A stretch of DNA of 64,000 nucleotides from CALIZF01 sp046292445 (GTDB taxonomy: Bacteria > Pseudomonadota > Alphaproteobacteria > Rhodobacterales > Rhodobacteraceae): the NCBI GenBank assembly GCA_046292445.1, contig JBKBQT010000009.1:1-64000 (forward strand), in the 5' to 3' direction. This document shows positions 36,247-45,069 of the stretch, piece after piece (within the stretch, counting starts at the first letter, position 1; the number at the start of each line of letters is the position of its first letter). A program made the translations under genes and the position numbers. The notes under the pieces were generated by a model. The model made no database searches and was not told the DNA's origin. It saw only the letters and a list, made by a program, of their open reading frames with translations.

Positions 36247-36713
36247 GCCGCGCCCCCGGCGCCCGGCCGGCGCAGTTGCAGGCCGGTCCGCTTGCAGGAC
36301 GCGACAAGCTCGCCCCGCTGGTTGTAGGCGCGGTGCAGGAAGGTCACGATCCCCGCGTTGGGGCGCGAACGGCTGTCGCGCAGATCGGCGATCTCGGTCT
36401 CGACCCGGATCGTGTCGCCATGGAACACCGGCGCGGGAAAGCGCACCTCGTCCCAGCCGAGATTGGCCACCGCGGTGCCGAGTGTCGTTTCAGCGACCGA
36501 GATCCCGACCATCAGCGACAGCGTGAAGCAGGAATTGACGATGCGCTGGCCGAATTCGGTCTCGGTCCGGCAGTATTCTTCGTCCAGATGCAGATAGGCC
36601 GGGTTGTGGGTGATGGCGCTGAACCAGACGTTGTCGGCCTCGGTCACGGTGCGCCGGATCGCGTGCCGGAAGACCTGCCCGACGTGAAGTTCCTCGAAAT
36701 AGAGCCCTGCCAT
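36243..36713 (-). CDS. MaoC-family enoyl-CoA hydratase
   Basis: 156 residues, single hotdog domain. RTVTEADNVWFSAITHNPAYLHLDEEY gives the catalytic Asp/His pair of R-specific or mesaconyl-type hydratases. The pairing with a CitE-like lyase resembles mesaconyl-CoA hydration followed by lyase cleavage to acetyl-CoA or propionyl-CoA plus an oxoacid. That route is an inference from gene pairing. Confidence 0.88.
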   Translation of the reverse strand: MAGLYFEELHVGQVFRHAIRRTVTEADNVWFSAITHNPAYLHLDEEYCRTETEFGQRIVNSCFTLSLMVGISVAETTLGTAVANLGWDEVRFPAPVFHGDTIRVETEIADLRDSRSRPNAGIVTFLHRAYNQRGELVASCKRTGLQLRRPGAGGAA

Positions 36714-36814
36714 GTGTTCGCGCCTCCGCCGCGTCTGTGCTGGCCGGACGCTTCGCCGCCCGGCCCTGCCGCGTCCCTGATACCCCGGCCCGAGGGGCGG
36801 GGACAGGCCCCTGG

Positions 36815-37840
36815 TCATCGCCGCAACACCAGCCGCGCGGCGACGGGGGCCAGCATGATGACCAGCACGATCCGCAGCAGGTGATGGCTGACCACATAGG
36901 CCAGATCGCCCCCGGCGATGAGCGCGATGATAACCATTTCCGCCTGCCCGCCCGGCAGGAAGGCAAGGAAGGCGTCGAGCGCGGGTGCGGTGCCGCTCAG
37001 CACCACCGCCTCGAAGAACGCAAGGCTGATCGCGGCCAGCAGCAGGGCATAGACCGCGCCCGCGACCACGTCAAAGCGCAGCTCGCGCCAGGTGATGCCG
37101 GTATATTTCACCCCGATGGCGATGCCGATGAAGAACTGGGCGGCCCAGATGATCTCGGCCGGGGGGCGGGTGGTGATGACGCCGCCGAGCGACAGGGCGG
37201 CAGTCAGGATCATCGGGCCGAGGATGGAGGCGCCGAAGAGGCCGATGCGTTCGGCGATCTTCCAGCCCGCAAGGCCGGCCGCGACCATCAGGGCGATCTG
37301 CCGCGGATCGACCGCGCGGGCGGGGGCGCCGGGGGCCTGCGTCAGGTCCGCGCCCCACCACAGCGTCATGATGACGGGGGCGGCCGTGACGATCACCAGC
37401 ACCCGCGTTGCGTGGATCAGCGACAGCGCGCGGATGTCGCCCCCCGCCTCCTGCCCGAAGACGAGCATGTCCTGCAGGCCGCCGGGCATCGCCGCATACC
37501 AGGCCGTCGGATGGTCGAACCCGAAGCCGAGGCGGAAGAGCGGATAGCCGATCGCGCCGATCACGATCACGAACAGCGGCACGAAGGCGAGCGAGGCGGC
37601 CATGTCGGGCAGGCGTCCGACAAGGTCGGGCGAGAGCGAGGCGCCGACCGCGACCCCGAGGAACGTGCGCATGAAGGTGCCGAGCCGGCCCGCGTCGCGC
37701 ATCCGCACGCCGGCGAGCGCGGCGGCAAGGCAGGCCGTCAGCGGGCCGAGCAGCAGCGGCAGCGGCACGCCGATCAGGACAAACAGCTCCGCGCCGCACC
37801 CGGCGACGGCAAAGGTGGCCGCCCGGCCACGGTCAATCAA
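36815..37840 (-). CDS. AbrB-family (ammonia monooxygenase-like) membrane protein
   Basis: 341 residues with about ten hydrophobic helices and two internally similar halves (PLPLLLGPLTACLAAALAGVRM versus GLFGASILGPMILTAALSLGG). This matches the AbrB duplication family (PF05145). I favour a TTG start at 37840, because GGAGGA lies upstream and it overlaps the DUF4387 stop. Function in the family is poorly known; transport of, or regulation by, small acids is plausible in this Tct context. Confidence 0.75.
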   Translation of the reverse strand: MIDRGRAATFAVAGCGAELFVLIGVPLPLLLGPLTACLAAALAGVRMRDAGRLGTFMRTFLGVAVGASLSPDLVGRLPDMAASLAFVPLFVIVIGAIGYPLFRLGFGFDHPTAWYAAMPGGLQDMLVFGQEAGGDIRALSLIHATRVLVIVTAAPVIMTLWWGADLTQAPGAPARAVDPRQIALMVAAGLAGWKIAERIGLFGASILGPMILTAALSLGGVITTRPPAEIIWAAQFFIGIAIGVKYTGITWRELRFDVVAGAVYALLLAAISLAFFEAVVLSGTAPALDAFLAFLPGGQAEMVIIALIAGGDLAYVVSHHLLRIVLVIMLAPVAARLVLRR

Positions 37841-38132
37841 GCGCGGCTTCCTCCAGCAGGCAGGCCCAGGCCGCGCCATGCATGTCGCGGTCCTCGGGCG
37901 CGCCCTGCACGACGGGGCGGGGCAGGCTGAACTTGACGACCGAAAGATCGGCGATGTCGAACCGGCGCAGCGCATCGGGCGCAAGGCCGTAGAGCGCGGC
38001 GACACGAGCGGTGTCGAGGCGCGCGGCGACCTCGGCAAAGCGCGCCGCATCGCCGCAGAACACGTCGATCGTCACCCAGAACGGCCCGGCGTTCTTCGAC
38101 CGCACCTTGAGCACCCTGTCGCCCAGCCTCAT
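37833..38132 (-). CDS. DUF4387-family protein (AtuA-associated)
   Basis: 99 residues from the ATG at 38132. VLKVRSKNAGPFWVTIDVFC and FDIADLSVVKFSLPRPVVQGAPEDRDMHGAA are typical. It is nearly always found with AtuA-like proteins, as here (4 bp overlap), and is probably the small partner of that protein. The biochemical role is unknown. Confidence 0.85.
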   Translation of the reverse strand: MRLGDRVLKVRSKNAGPFWVTIDVFCGDAARFAEVAARLDTARVAALYGLAPDALRRFDIADLSVVKFSLPRPVVQGAPEDRDMHGAAWACLLEEAALD

Positions 38133-39487
38133 GGCCCCACCTCGGTCACGGTCATCCGGAACGCCGCCATCGGATCGTCGAGATGCATCACATGGTTGAG
38201 CGCAAAGGCATAAAGCGGGCCGCGGTCGGTCGTCGCGGGCGAATAGGGAAAGGCGAAGGTCGGCAGGTCCTCGTCGTCGGTCAGCGGGTAGTGGAGCACG
38301 AAGGGGTTGATGAGCTTGCCGATCTCGGCCGCGACGTCCTGCGTCTCGGCCGTCACGAGGCCGAGCACCCCGACCTCGACCGGCGCGCCGGATCGGTTTT
38401 CCAGCGGGCCGAGCGTGCCGTCCACCCCGATCAGCCGGAACTCCAGCGCGTAGGTGCCGGGGTGAAGGCCCATCCGGTCGGCGATCAGCCCGGTGAGGAA
38501 CGCGGTCAGCCGCGCGACCCAGGTCCGCGCCGAGGCCACATAGCGGGCATCGCGCAGGATGGCGAGGATGGTGGTCTGATACCCCGCGATGGCCGCCCCT
38601 TCGAGCTTGACCGTGTAGGGGCCCGGCATCCAGACCGACCCCTCCACCCGTACCCGCCGGTCGTCGAGCGCGCGATACCGCGCGCCATGCACGTCGAGAT
38701 GCCCGCCCGGCTCGTGCAGGATGAACGGATCGGCGTTTTCGTAGAGCATATGGGCAGACACCGAATGCGGCGTGCAGCGCGCGCCTTCCGCCAGCGGCTC
38801 GACCGTGAAGCCGGTTGCGTCGAAATCGACCTGGATCACCCCGGAGGTCGGGTTGGTCGAGCAGAGCGCGCCGCATTCGGCGATCTTGGCCCCATGCCAG
38901 GCCGCGCCGGCATCTGCGCCCCGCGCCAGCGGCAGTGCGGCGATGATCGCGGTGTCCGTGGTGCGGCCGCAGATCACGATCTCGGCGCCGGTGGCGAGGG
39001 CGGCCTGCACCTGCTCGACCCCGGCGAGCGCGACGATGTTGGTCATGGCGCGCAGGCGGCCCGCGTCGATGGGCGGGGCAGGGTTGAGCGGGGCGATCCG
39101 GCCCGCCTCCAGCGCGGCGACGACCCGCTCGGCCGGCTGGCTGGAATAGAGGCGCGCCATGCGCAGCCGCTGCCCGGTCTCGGCCGCGATCTCGGCGGTG
39201 ATGCCCGCCATCCAGTCCACCGCCGAATCGGTGCCGCAGGTGCCCGCGGTGCCGATCACCAGCGGCACCCCCGCCGCCGCCCGCGCCGCCATCAGGAGGG
39301 ACCATTCCCGCTTCGTCGCCGCGCGGGCGTATTTCGACTGGCCCGCGCCCAGCGACCAGGGCCCGCTGTCCGTCGATCCGCCGTCGATGGCGATCACGTC
39401 GGGCCGCCCGGCCACCCCGCGCGCCAGCGCCGCACGGTCGAACCCGAGCCCCAGAACGCCCGAAGGCACCAGCACGCGGGTCGGCAT
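38129..39487 (-). CDS. AtuA-like protein (DUF1446, acyclic terpene utilization family)
   Basis: 452 residues. IAIDGGSTDSGPWSLGAG, GTAGTCGTDSAVDW and VICGRTTDTAIIAA are the conserved glycine-rich motifs. Named for the citronellol/geraniol (atu) cluster of Pseudomonas, but many homologues occur away from terpene genes, often with DUF4387 and Tct transporters. None of the other atu carboxylase genes are here, so terpene use is not supported. Confidence 0.88.
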   Translation of the reverse strand: MPTRVLVPSGVLGLGFDRAALARGVAGRPDVIAIDGGSTDSGPWSLGAGQSKYARAATKREWSLLMAARAAAGVPLVIGTAGTCGTDSAVDWMAGITAEIAAETGQRLRMARLYSSQPAERVVAALEAGRIAPLNPAPPIDAGRLRAMTNIVALAGVEQVQAALATGAEIVICGRTTDTAIIAALPLARGADAGAAWHGAKIAECGALCSTNPTSGVIQVDFDATGFTVEPLAEGARCTPHSVSAHMLYENADPFILHEPGGHLDVHGARYRALDDRRVRVEGSVWMPGPYTVKLEGAAIAGYQTTILAILRDARYVASARTWVARLTAFLTGLIADRMGLHPGTYALEFRLIGVDGTLGPLENRSGAPVEVGVLGLVTAETQDVAAEIGKLINPFVLHYPLTDDEDLPTFAFPYSPATTDRGPLYAFALNHVMHLDDPMAAFRMTVTEVGP

Positions 39488-39491
39488 CGTG

Positions 39492-41018
39492 TCAGTCCTT
39501 GTCGGCCAGGTGTTCGGCCTGCGGCAGCGGCGGCCGGACGAGGAAGCGCCGCAGGAACAGCGGTGCGACAAAGCCGATCACGGCGAATGTCCACAGCCCG
39601 ATCGAGACCGGCGAGGCGAACAGATAGGTCCAGTCGCCATCCGACAGGACCATGGCGCGGCGCAGCGAATCCTCCATGTGGTTGCCCAGAAGGATGCCGA
39701 GGATGATCGGCACCGTCGGGATATCGAGCTTGCGGCAGAGCCAGCCGAGCACCCCGAAAGCCACCATCAGCACCATGTCGAAGGACGATCCCGTCAGGCT
39801 GAAGATGCCCACGAAGGCGATCATCGTCACACCCGGCAGCAGCACCCAGGACGGCACGCTCAGGATCTGCACGAAGATCTTGACCATCGGCACGTTGAGC
39901 ACCAGCAGCATGATGTTGGCGATCAGCAGCGAGGCGATCAGGCTCCAGACCACCTCGGGCTTTTCGGAGAACAGCAATGGCCCCGGCGTGATGTTCAGCG
40001 TCAGCAGCAGCGCGAGCAGCACCGCCGTCGTCCCGGACCCCGGCACCCCGAGCGTCAGCATGGGGATGAGCGCGCCGCCCGCCGCCGCGTTGTTGCCCGC
40101 CTCGGGCGCCGCAACGCCGCGCGGGTTGCCCCTGCCGAAGCTGGCCTTGTCGCGCGCGGATGCCTTCTCCGCGACATAGGCGAGAAACGAGCCGAGCGAG
40201 GCGCCGGCGCCCGGCAGGATGCCCGCGACGAACCCGATCCCGGTGCCCCGCGCCATCGCGCCGCGCGATTCGTAGAGGCTGCGCCAGGGGATGCTGATCC
40301 GCCCGAGCTTCACCCCGATGGCCGAGGATCGCCCATGGCTTTCGAGGAACACGAACACCTCGGCCACGGCGAACAGGCCCACGATGGCGACAAGGAAATC
40401 GATCCCGTCCATCAGGTGCAACTCGCCGAAGGTGAACCGCGGCATGCCGGTCACCTTGTCAAGCCCGATCATCGCGATCCCGAGGCCGAGGCAGGCCGCC
40501 AGCGCCGCCTTGGCCTGGTTGTTCGACCCCACGCCCCCGAGCGTGCAGAAGGCGAGGATGTAGAGCGCGAAATATTCGGCGGGGCCGAACCGGAACGCGA
40601 CCCGGGCCAGCATCGGCGCGAGGAACATCAGCCCGACGGTGGCCACGAAGGCCCCGACAAAGGATGCGACCCCCGAGATCACGAGCGCGTCCGCCGCCTT
40701 GCCCTGCCGCGCCATCGGATAGCCGTCGAGCGTCGTCATCATCGCCGGCTCGTCCCCCGGGATGTTGAGCAGGATCGAGCTGATTCGCCCGCCATACATC
40801 GCCCCGTAATAGACCGATGTGAGCAGCACGAGGGCCGAGATCGCATCGAGCCCGAGCGTGAACGAGATCGGGATGAGCAGCGCCACCCCGTTCGAGGGCC
40901 CGAGGCCGGGCAGCGCGCCGATGATCGTGCCGACGAAGCAGCCGATCAGCGCGAGCATCAATGTCCATGGCGACAGCGCGATGCCGAAGCCCATCGCGAG
41001 GTTTGCCAAGGTTTCCAT
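39492..41018 (-). CDS. tctA: Tripartite tricarboxylate transporter large permease TctA
   Basis: 508 residues, about 12 transmembrane helices. GTIIGALPGLGPSNGVALLIPISF and GILPGAGASLGSFLAYVAEK are the paired TctA glycine/proline motifs. It imports a carboxylate delivered by the periplasmic TctC protein, using the ion gradient. Nearly contiguous with the AtuA gene. Confidence 0.95.
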   Translation of the reverse strand: METLANLAMGFGIALSPWTLMLALIGCFVGTIIGALPGLGPSNGVALLIPISFTLGLDAISALVLLTSVYYGAMYGGRISSILLNIPGDEPAMMTTLDGYPMARQGKAADALVISGVASFVGAFVATVGLMFLAPMLARVAFRFGPAEYFALYILAFCTLGGVGSNNQAKAALAACLGLGIAMIGLDKVTGMPRFTFGELHLMDGIDFLVAIVGLFAVAEVFVFLESHGRSSAIGVKLGRISIPWRSLYESRGAMARGTGIGFVAGILPGAGASLGSFLAYVAEKASARDKASFGRGNPRGVAAPEAGNNAAAGGALIPMLTLGVPGSGTTAVLLALLLTLNITPGPLLFSEKPEVVWSLIASLLIANIMLLVLNVPMVKIFVQILSVPSWVLLPGVTMIAFVGIFSLTGSSFDMVLMVAFGVLGWLCRKLDIPTVPIILGILLGNHMEDSLRRAMVLSDGDWTYLFASPVSIGLWTFAVIGFVAPLFLRRFLVRPPLPQAEHLADKD

Positions 41019-41027
41019 GCCCGCCCC

Positions 41028-41465
41028 TCACACCCAGCCGCGCGGAAAGGCGACAAGGCCGAGGCCCAGCACCAGCTTGAAGAGGACATAGAGCCCAATG
41101 CCAAGGCCCACCCCGGTCAGCGCCGCCGGGACGACGCGCGGCGCGATCATGTAGCTGAGGATCCCCGAGGCAACGATCGTCGGCAGGATGAACCCGGCGC
41201 GCTGGATCACCGCCGCATATCCGAGCAGCACCGCCAGCGCCGCCCCGAGCTTGAGCGCCATCGCAAGGCGCGGCCAGTCTGCATCCGGATCGGGCCGGGC
41301 CAGCATCACCAGCGCGCAGAGGATCGCGGTGCCGGCGATGAGATAGGGGAAGATGCGCGGACCAACCGGGTCCGACATGAAGCTGGTCTGGATCTGCGTG
41401 GCGCCGAAGATGTATCCCGCCGCCACGACGATCACGACCAGGCCGAAGACCCGGTCGGCCAGCAT
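41028..41465 (-). CDS. tctB: Tripartite tricarboxylate transporter small subunit TctB
   Basis: 145 residues with four hydrophobic helices, including RVFGLVVIVVAAGYIFGA and PVGPRIFPYLIAGTAILCALVML, the usual TctB pattern. The ATG at 41465 shares one base with the tctC stop, so the TctC-TctB-TctA genes form a coupled operon. Confidence 0.9.
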   Translation of the reverse strand: MLADRVFGLVVIVVAAGYIFGATQIQTSFMSDPVGPRIFPYLIAGTAILCALVMLARPDPDADWPRLAMALKLGAALAVLLGYAAVIQRAGFILPTIVASGILSYMIAPRVVPAALTGVGLGIGLYVLFKLVLGLGLVAFPRGWV

Positions 41466-42418
41466 CACTGGATGATCCCGATCTCGCGGCTGATCGCCTC
41501 GATTTCGGCGATGTTCGCGGTAACCCAGCCCTCGAAATCGGCGCCGATCAGCGTGTAGGGCGCAAGGCCGTTGTCGGCCATGACCTGTTTCCACTGATCG
41601 CTCCCGGCGACCTTGCGCAGGGCATCGGCCCAGCGGTCGAAATCGCCGTCAGAGATGCCGCCGGGCACATAGAGCCCCCGCCAGTTCATCGCGACGAGGT
41701 CAATTCCCTGCTCCTTCGCCGTAGGCACGTCTTCGAACCCTTCGATGCGCGCCTCGGACAGGACCGCCAGCGCGCGCACGTCGCCCGACCGCAGGAAGCC
41801 CTAGATCTCCGACATGTCGCCCGTCATCGCCTGGGTGAAGCCGCCGACCGTCTGGGTGATCGCATCGGCGCCGCCGTCGAGGCCGATGTACTTGATCGCG
41901 CGGGCGTTGGTGAACCCGGCGCGGTTCATCAGCATCAGCACCTTGAGGTGGTCGAAGCCGCCGACGGCCGAGCCGCCGGCAAAGGCGACCTTGGCCGGAT
42001 CGGCCTTCACCGCCGCGACGAGATCGCCGAGGGTCTGGAACGGGCTGTCCTTGGCGACCACGATCACGCCCGGATCGCCGCCGATCGTGCCGAGCCAGCG
42101 CACCTGCGATGCCTTGGCCCCCGCATAGGCGTTCTGCGCCAGCCGCGTCGTCGTGGCGGACGAAGCCGCGACGATCAGCCCGGCATCGTCGTTGCGCTTG
42201 CCGACCACGGCGGTGAAGGCGACGCCGCCGCCCGCGCCGGCCATGTTGGTGACCTGCATCGGGTTGGGGATGGCGCCGATTTCGTGCATGATGCGGGCGA
42301 TCTGGCGGCAGGTGAAATCCCATCCCCCGCCGGGGTTTGCCGGCGCGATGCATTCGTTGGCACTGGCCGTGCCGCCGGCAAGGACCAGCGCGAGCGCGGT
42401 CAGGGTGCGTTTGAACAT
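41465..42418 (-). pseudogene. tctC: TctC-type periplasmic binding protein with in-frame TAG
   Basis: The frame from the ATG at 42418 (GGGAGG upstream) to the stop at 41465 encodes a complete Bug/TctC solute-binding protein of about 316 residues, except for a TAG codon at 41801-41803. The part before it (205 residues) has the signal peptide LTALALVLAGGTASA and ends GDMSEI; after the TAG the same frame resumes GFLRSGDVRALAVLSEARIEG, with normal TctC sequence to the end. There is no frameshift. One base explains the break, so it is a recent nonsense mutation, a sequencing error, or read-through. If it is real, the Tct transporter lacks its binding protein. Confidence 0.9.
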
Positions 42419-42526
42419 TCTGTCCTCCCATGGACATGCCTGTGCGGTGTCGGCTGCCCCTGTGGCATCCGCTTCTTCCCGCCCGTCGCGGCGCACAGAG
42501 GGTGCGTCAGCGATCCGCGCTACAGT

Positions 42527-42540
42527 TCACGCATGCGTGA
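42527..42540. promoter_or_regulatory. 14-bp palindrome in the tctC / maoC divergent region
   Basis: Perfect palindrome TCACGCATGCGTGA in the 271-bp divergent space between tctC and the second MaoC-like gene. It is about 110 bp from tctC and 150 bp from the other start. A candidate operator for the Tct/AtuA block. Confidence 0.45.
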
Positions 42541-42689
42541 GCGGACGTCAACCATTCGTGGGGGGGCGCCTGCGGGAGACCGCGGGGGCGCGTCGGTTCG
42601 CGCGGGCCAGCGGGGAGGCGCAACACCATTCCGGTTCGCGCCGCGACTTTTCTGTATGCAAGGAAGCGCGCGTTAATATACTTGACGGC

Positions 42690-43520
42690 ATGGACCCACA
42701 GATCGTCTCCGCGCCGGCCGTCGTCATCCCTGATGGGGTCTATGACCTGACAGCCGCGGCCGACAACTGCCTGCGGGCGGCGTCCGATGCGCCGCCGCGG
42801 CGCGGCGATGCGGCGCATCCGGTCTTTGCCTTTGTCATGGCGCTGGGCGGCATGGGTTGGGGCATTGCGGATGTGGCCGCGGCGATCGGCCTCGATTTCG
42901 GCGCGGGGCCGGTGCTGGCGACCTGCCGGCTCGACTGGCACCAACCCTTGCGGACAGGGCGGCGCTACGGCGTCGCCGCGCGGGTCGCGGGGCTGGAGCG
43001 GCGTGCGTCGCACAGCCTCGGGGCGGCCGATCACCTGCTTCTGGCGATGACGGTGGGCGAGGGTTCGGCCGTGGCGGCGAAAGCAAGGCTGCGCATCGTG
43101 TTCCGGGTGCCGGGGGCGTCCGGCCAGCCGGCGCCGGCGGCGCCGGATGCGCCGGGGGGGGCGGGCCCGGTCCTGCGGCGCATTGCGCCGCTGGCGGCGG
43201 CGCCGATGGCGGTCTGGTGCGCGCTGATGCGCGACGACAACGCCATCCATACCGACCGCGCCGCAGCGGAACGGGCCGGTTTCGGCCCGCGTTGCGTCAA
43301 TCCCGGACCGGCCAACCTTGCCTTCGTGCTCGACGCGCTCGCGGCGGCGCGGCCCGGCGCAAGCTTCGGCCGCGTCGAGGCACGCTTTCTCGGCGTGGTG
43401 GTCGAGGGCGATGCCCTGGCGGTCGAGGCGGCACCGGGCGGCGCGGTGCTCCGCCGCGCGGGGGGCGGTGCGCCGGTGCTCGCTGTCGCTGCGGCCTTTG
43501 CGGATGAGGGCGGGGCATGA
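42690..43520 (+). CDS. MaoC-like dehydratase, double-hotdog type
   Basis: 276 residues from the ATG at 42690. The C-terminal half holds MRDDNAIHTDRAAAERAGFGPRCVNPG, a clear MaoC hydratase motif with Asp and His; the N-terminal half looks like a degenerate hotdog. Such FAS1-type or HTD2-like proteins dehydrate or hydrate CoA esters. An AT-rich TTAATATAC lies 10-20 bp upstream. Its stop overlaps the acyl-CoA synthetase start. Confidence 0.75.
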   Translation: MDPQIVSAPAVVIPDGVYDLTAAADNCLRAASDAPPRRGDAAHPVFAFVMALGGMGWGIADVAAAIGLDFGAGPVLATCRLDWHQPLRTGRRYGVAARVAGLERRASHSLGAADHLLLAMTVGEGSAVAAKARLRIVFRVPGASGQPAPAAPDAPGGAGPVLRRIAPLAAAPMAVWCALMRDDNAIHTDRAAAERAGFGPRCVNPGPANLAFVLDALAAARPGASFGRVEARFLGVVVEGDALAVEAAPGGAVLRRAGGGAPVLAVAAAFADEGGA

Positions 43521-45025
43521 CGCTGGCGGAGGCGATGCCGGATGGCGGCGGGGCAGGGCACACGACGGTGCCGGCGCTGGTGGCGATGCAGGCGGCGGTG
43601 GCGCCCGGAGCGCTGGCGATCGAGGACGGGGCGCTGCGGCTGACCTATGGCGCGCTGCAGGCGCGGATCGAGGCGGTTGCAGCCGATCTGGCCGCGCGCG
43701 GGATCGGGCGGGGCGACCGGGTGGCGGTGCTGGCCGAGAACAGCGCCCATTACACGATCCTGCACCTTGCCGCAGCGCGGCTGGGCGCGATGGTCGCCTG
43801 CCAGAACTGGCGCCTTGCCCCGGCCGAGCTTGCCTGGTGCATCGCCCTCGTCGCACCTGCGCTGGTGGCGGTTTCGGCCCGGTTCGAGGGCCTTGCGCCC
43901 GATGCCGCGGGGGCGGCGGCGGTGGTGCGGATCGACGCGCTGGGCGCGTCCGGGCGGACCGAACCGGCGGCGCGGCCCGAGGACGGTCTGCACATCATCT
44001 ACACCAGCGGCACGACCGGCCGCCCCAAGGCCGCCGTCATCAGCCACCGCGCGCAGATCGCACGAATGGCGGCGCTGCGGCTCGACCTCGGGCTGGCGCC
44101 CGGGGATGCCTATGTGTCATGGACCCCGATGTTCCATATCGGCGGGACCGAGCACCTTTTGTCCACGCTGATGTCGGGCGGGCCGGGGGTCATCCTCGAC
44201 GGCTTCGACCCGGACCGGATCGTTGACGTGCTCGCGGCGCACAGGGTCGGCTGGCTGCTGCTGGTGCCCGCCACCATCGAGCCGCTCATCGCGGCGCTGG
44301 CGGCGCGGAGGCCGGCGATCAAGGGGGTGCGCGCCGTCGGATGCATGGCCGACCTCGTGCCGGGGGCGGTGATCGCGGCGATCACGCGGGCGCTGGATGC
44401 GCCCTATGTGGACACCTTTGGCGCGACCGAAACGGGGATGCCACCCCTCTCGGCCGCGCTGATCGCGCCGGGCGTGGCGCCGGCGCGGCTGCCCAAGCGG
44501 CTGAGCGTGCTGACCGAGCTGCGCCTGTGCGATCCTGCCGGCCGCGATGTCGCGGACGGCGAGACGGGTGAGGCCTGGGTGCGCGGGCCTACGCTTTTCA
44601 GCGGCTACTGGAATGCGCCCGAGGCGAATGCGGCAAGCTTTTCGGACGGCTGGTTCAGGATGGGCGATCTCTTCCGCCGCACGGCCGAGGGCTATGAATT
44701 CGCGGGTCGGTCGAAATACCTCATCAAGTCGGGCGGCGAGAACATCTATCCGGCCGAGATCGAGCGGGTGCTGCTGGCCGATCCGCGCGTGGCCGATGCG
44801 GTCGTGGTGCGGCGCGCGGACGCCCGCTGGGGCGAGGTGCCGGTGGCGGTGATCGCCCGGGCCGACGCCAGCCTCGATGCGGCGGCGGTCGAAGCGCTGT
44901 GCCGGGCGGCGTTGGCGGGTTACAAGCGGCCCAGGGCGGTGGTGTTCATGGATCATGCCGACCTGCCGCGCAACGTCAGCGGCAAGATCCTGCGCGAGGC
45001 GGTGGAGCGGATGGTGGCGACCTAG
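43517..45025 (+). CDS. Acyl-CoA synthetase (AMP-forming), first copy
   Basis: 502 residues. IIYTSGTTGRPKAAVISH is the P-loop (about 157-174), DTFGATETG the A5 motif, GWFRMGDLF the A7 motif, and RNVSGKILREAV carries the catalytic lysine. It activates an unknown carboxylic acid with CoA. It overlaps the MaoC-like gene by 4 bp, so the pair activates and hydrates the same type of substrate. It differs clearly from the two mutually similar ligases at 50.7 and 60.7 kb. Confidence 0.92.
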   Translation: MTLAEAMPDGGGAGHTTVPALVAMQAAVAPGALAIEDGALRLTYGALQARIEAVAADLAARGIGRGDRVAVLAENSAHYTILHLAAARLGAMVACQNWRLAPAELAWCIALVAPALVAVSARFEGLAPDAAGAAAVVRIDALGASGRTEPAARPEDGLHIIYTSGTTGRPKAAVISHRAQIARMAALRLDLGLAPGDAYVSWTPMFHIGGTEHLLSTLMSGGPGVILDGFDPDRIVDVLAAHRVGWLLLVPATIEPLIAALAARRPAIKGVRAVGCMADLVPGAVIAAITRALDAPYVDTFGATETGMPPLSAALIAPGVAPARLPKRLSVLTELRLCDPAGRDVADGETGEAWVRGPTLFSGYWNAPEANAASFSDGWFRMGDLFRRTAEGYEFAGRSKYLIKSGGENIYPAEIERVLLADPRVADAVVVRRADARWGEVPVAVIARADASLDAAAVEALCRAALAGYKRPRAVVFMDHADLPRNVSGKILREAVERMVAT

Positions 45026-45039
45026 CGGGCGGCGCCCGC
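45025..45039. terminator. Small GC dyad between convergent genes
   Basis: GCGGGCG-G-CGCCCGC overlaps the stop of the acyl-CoA synthetase. Perfect but short, with no T-run; a weak bidirectional terminator at best. Confidence 0.25.
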
Positions 45040-45069
45040 CGAGGCGCGCCCTGCCCCGGGCGTCAGGGG

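Noticed and set aside
38129..39487. Acyclic terpene utilisation pathway because of the AtuA homologue
   Set aside because: The geranyl-CoA carboxylase and other atu genes are absent; AtuA-like proteins also occur widely with DUF4387 and Tct genes.
39159..41558. An almost 800-codon open frame antisense to the AtuA, tctA and tctB genes
   Set aside because: His/Arg/Asp-rich low-complexity translation typical of antisense frames; the sense strand has clear membrane proteins.
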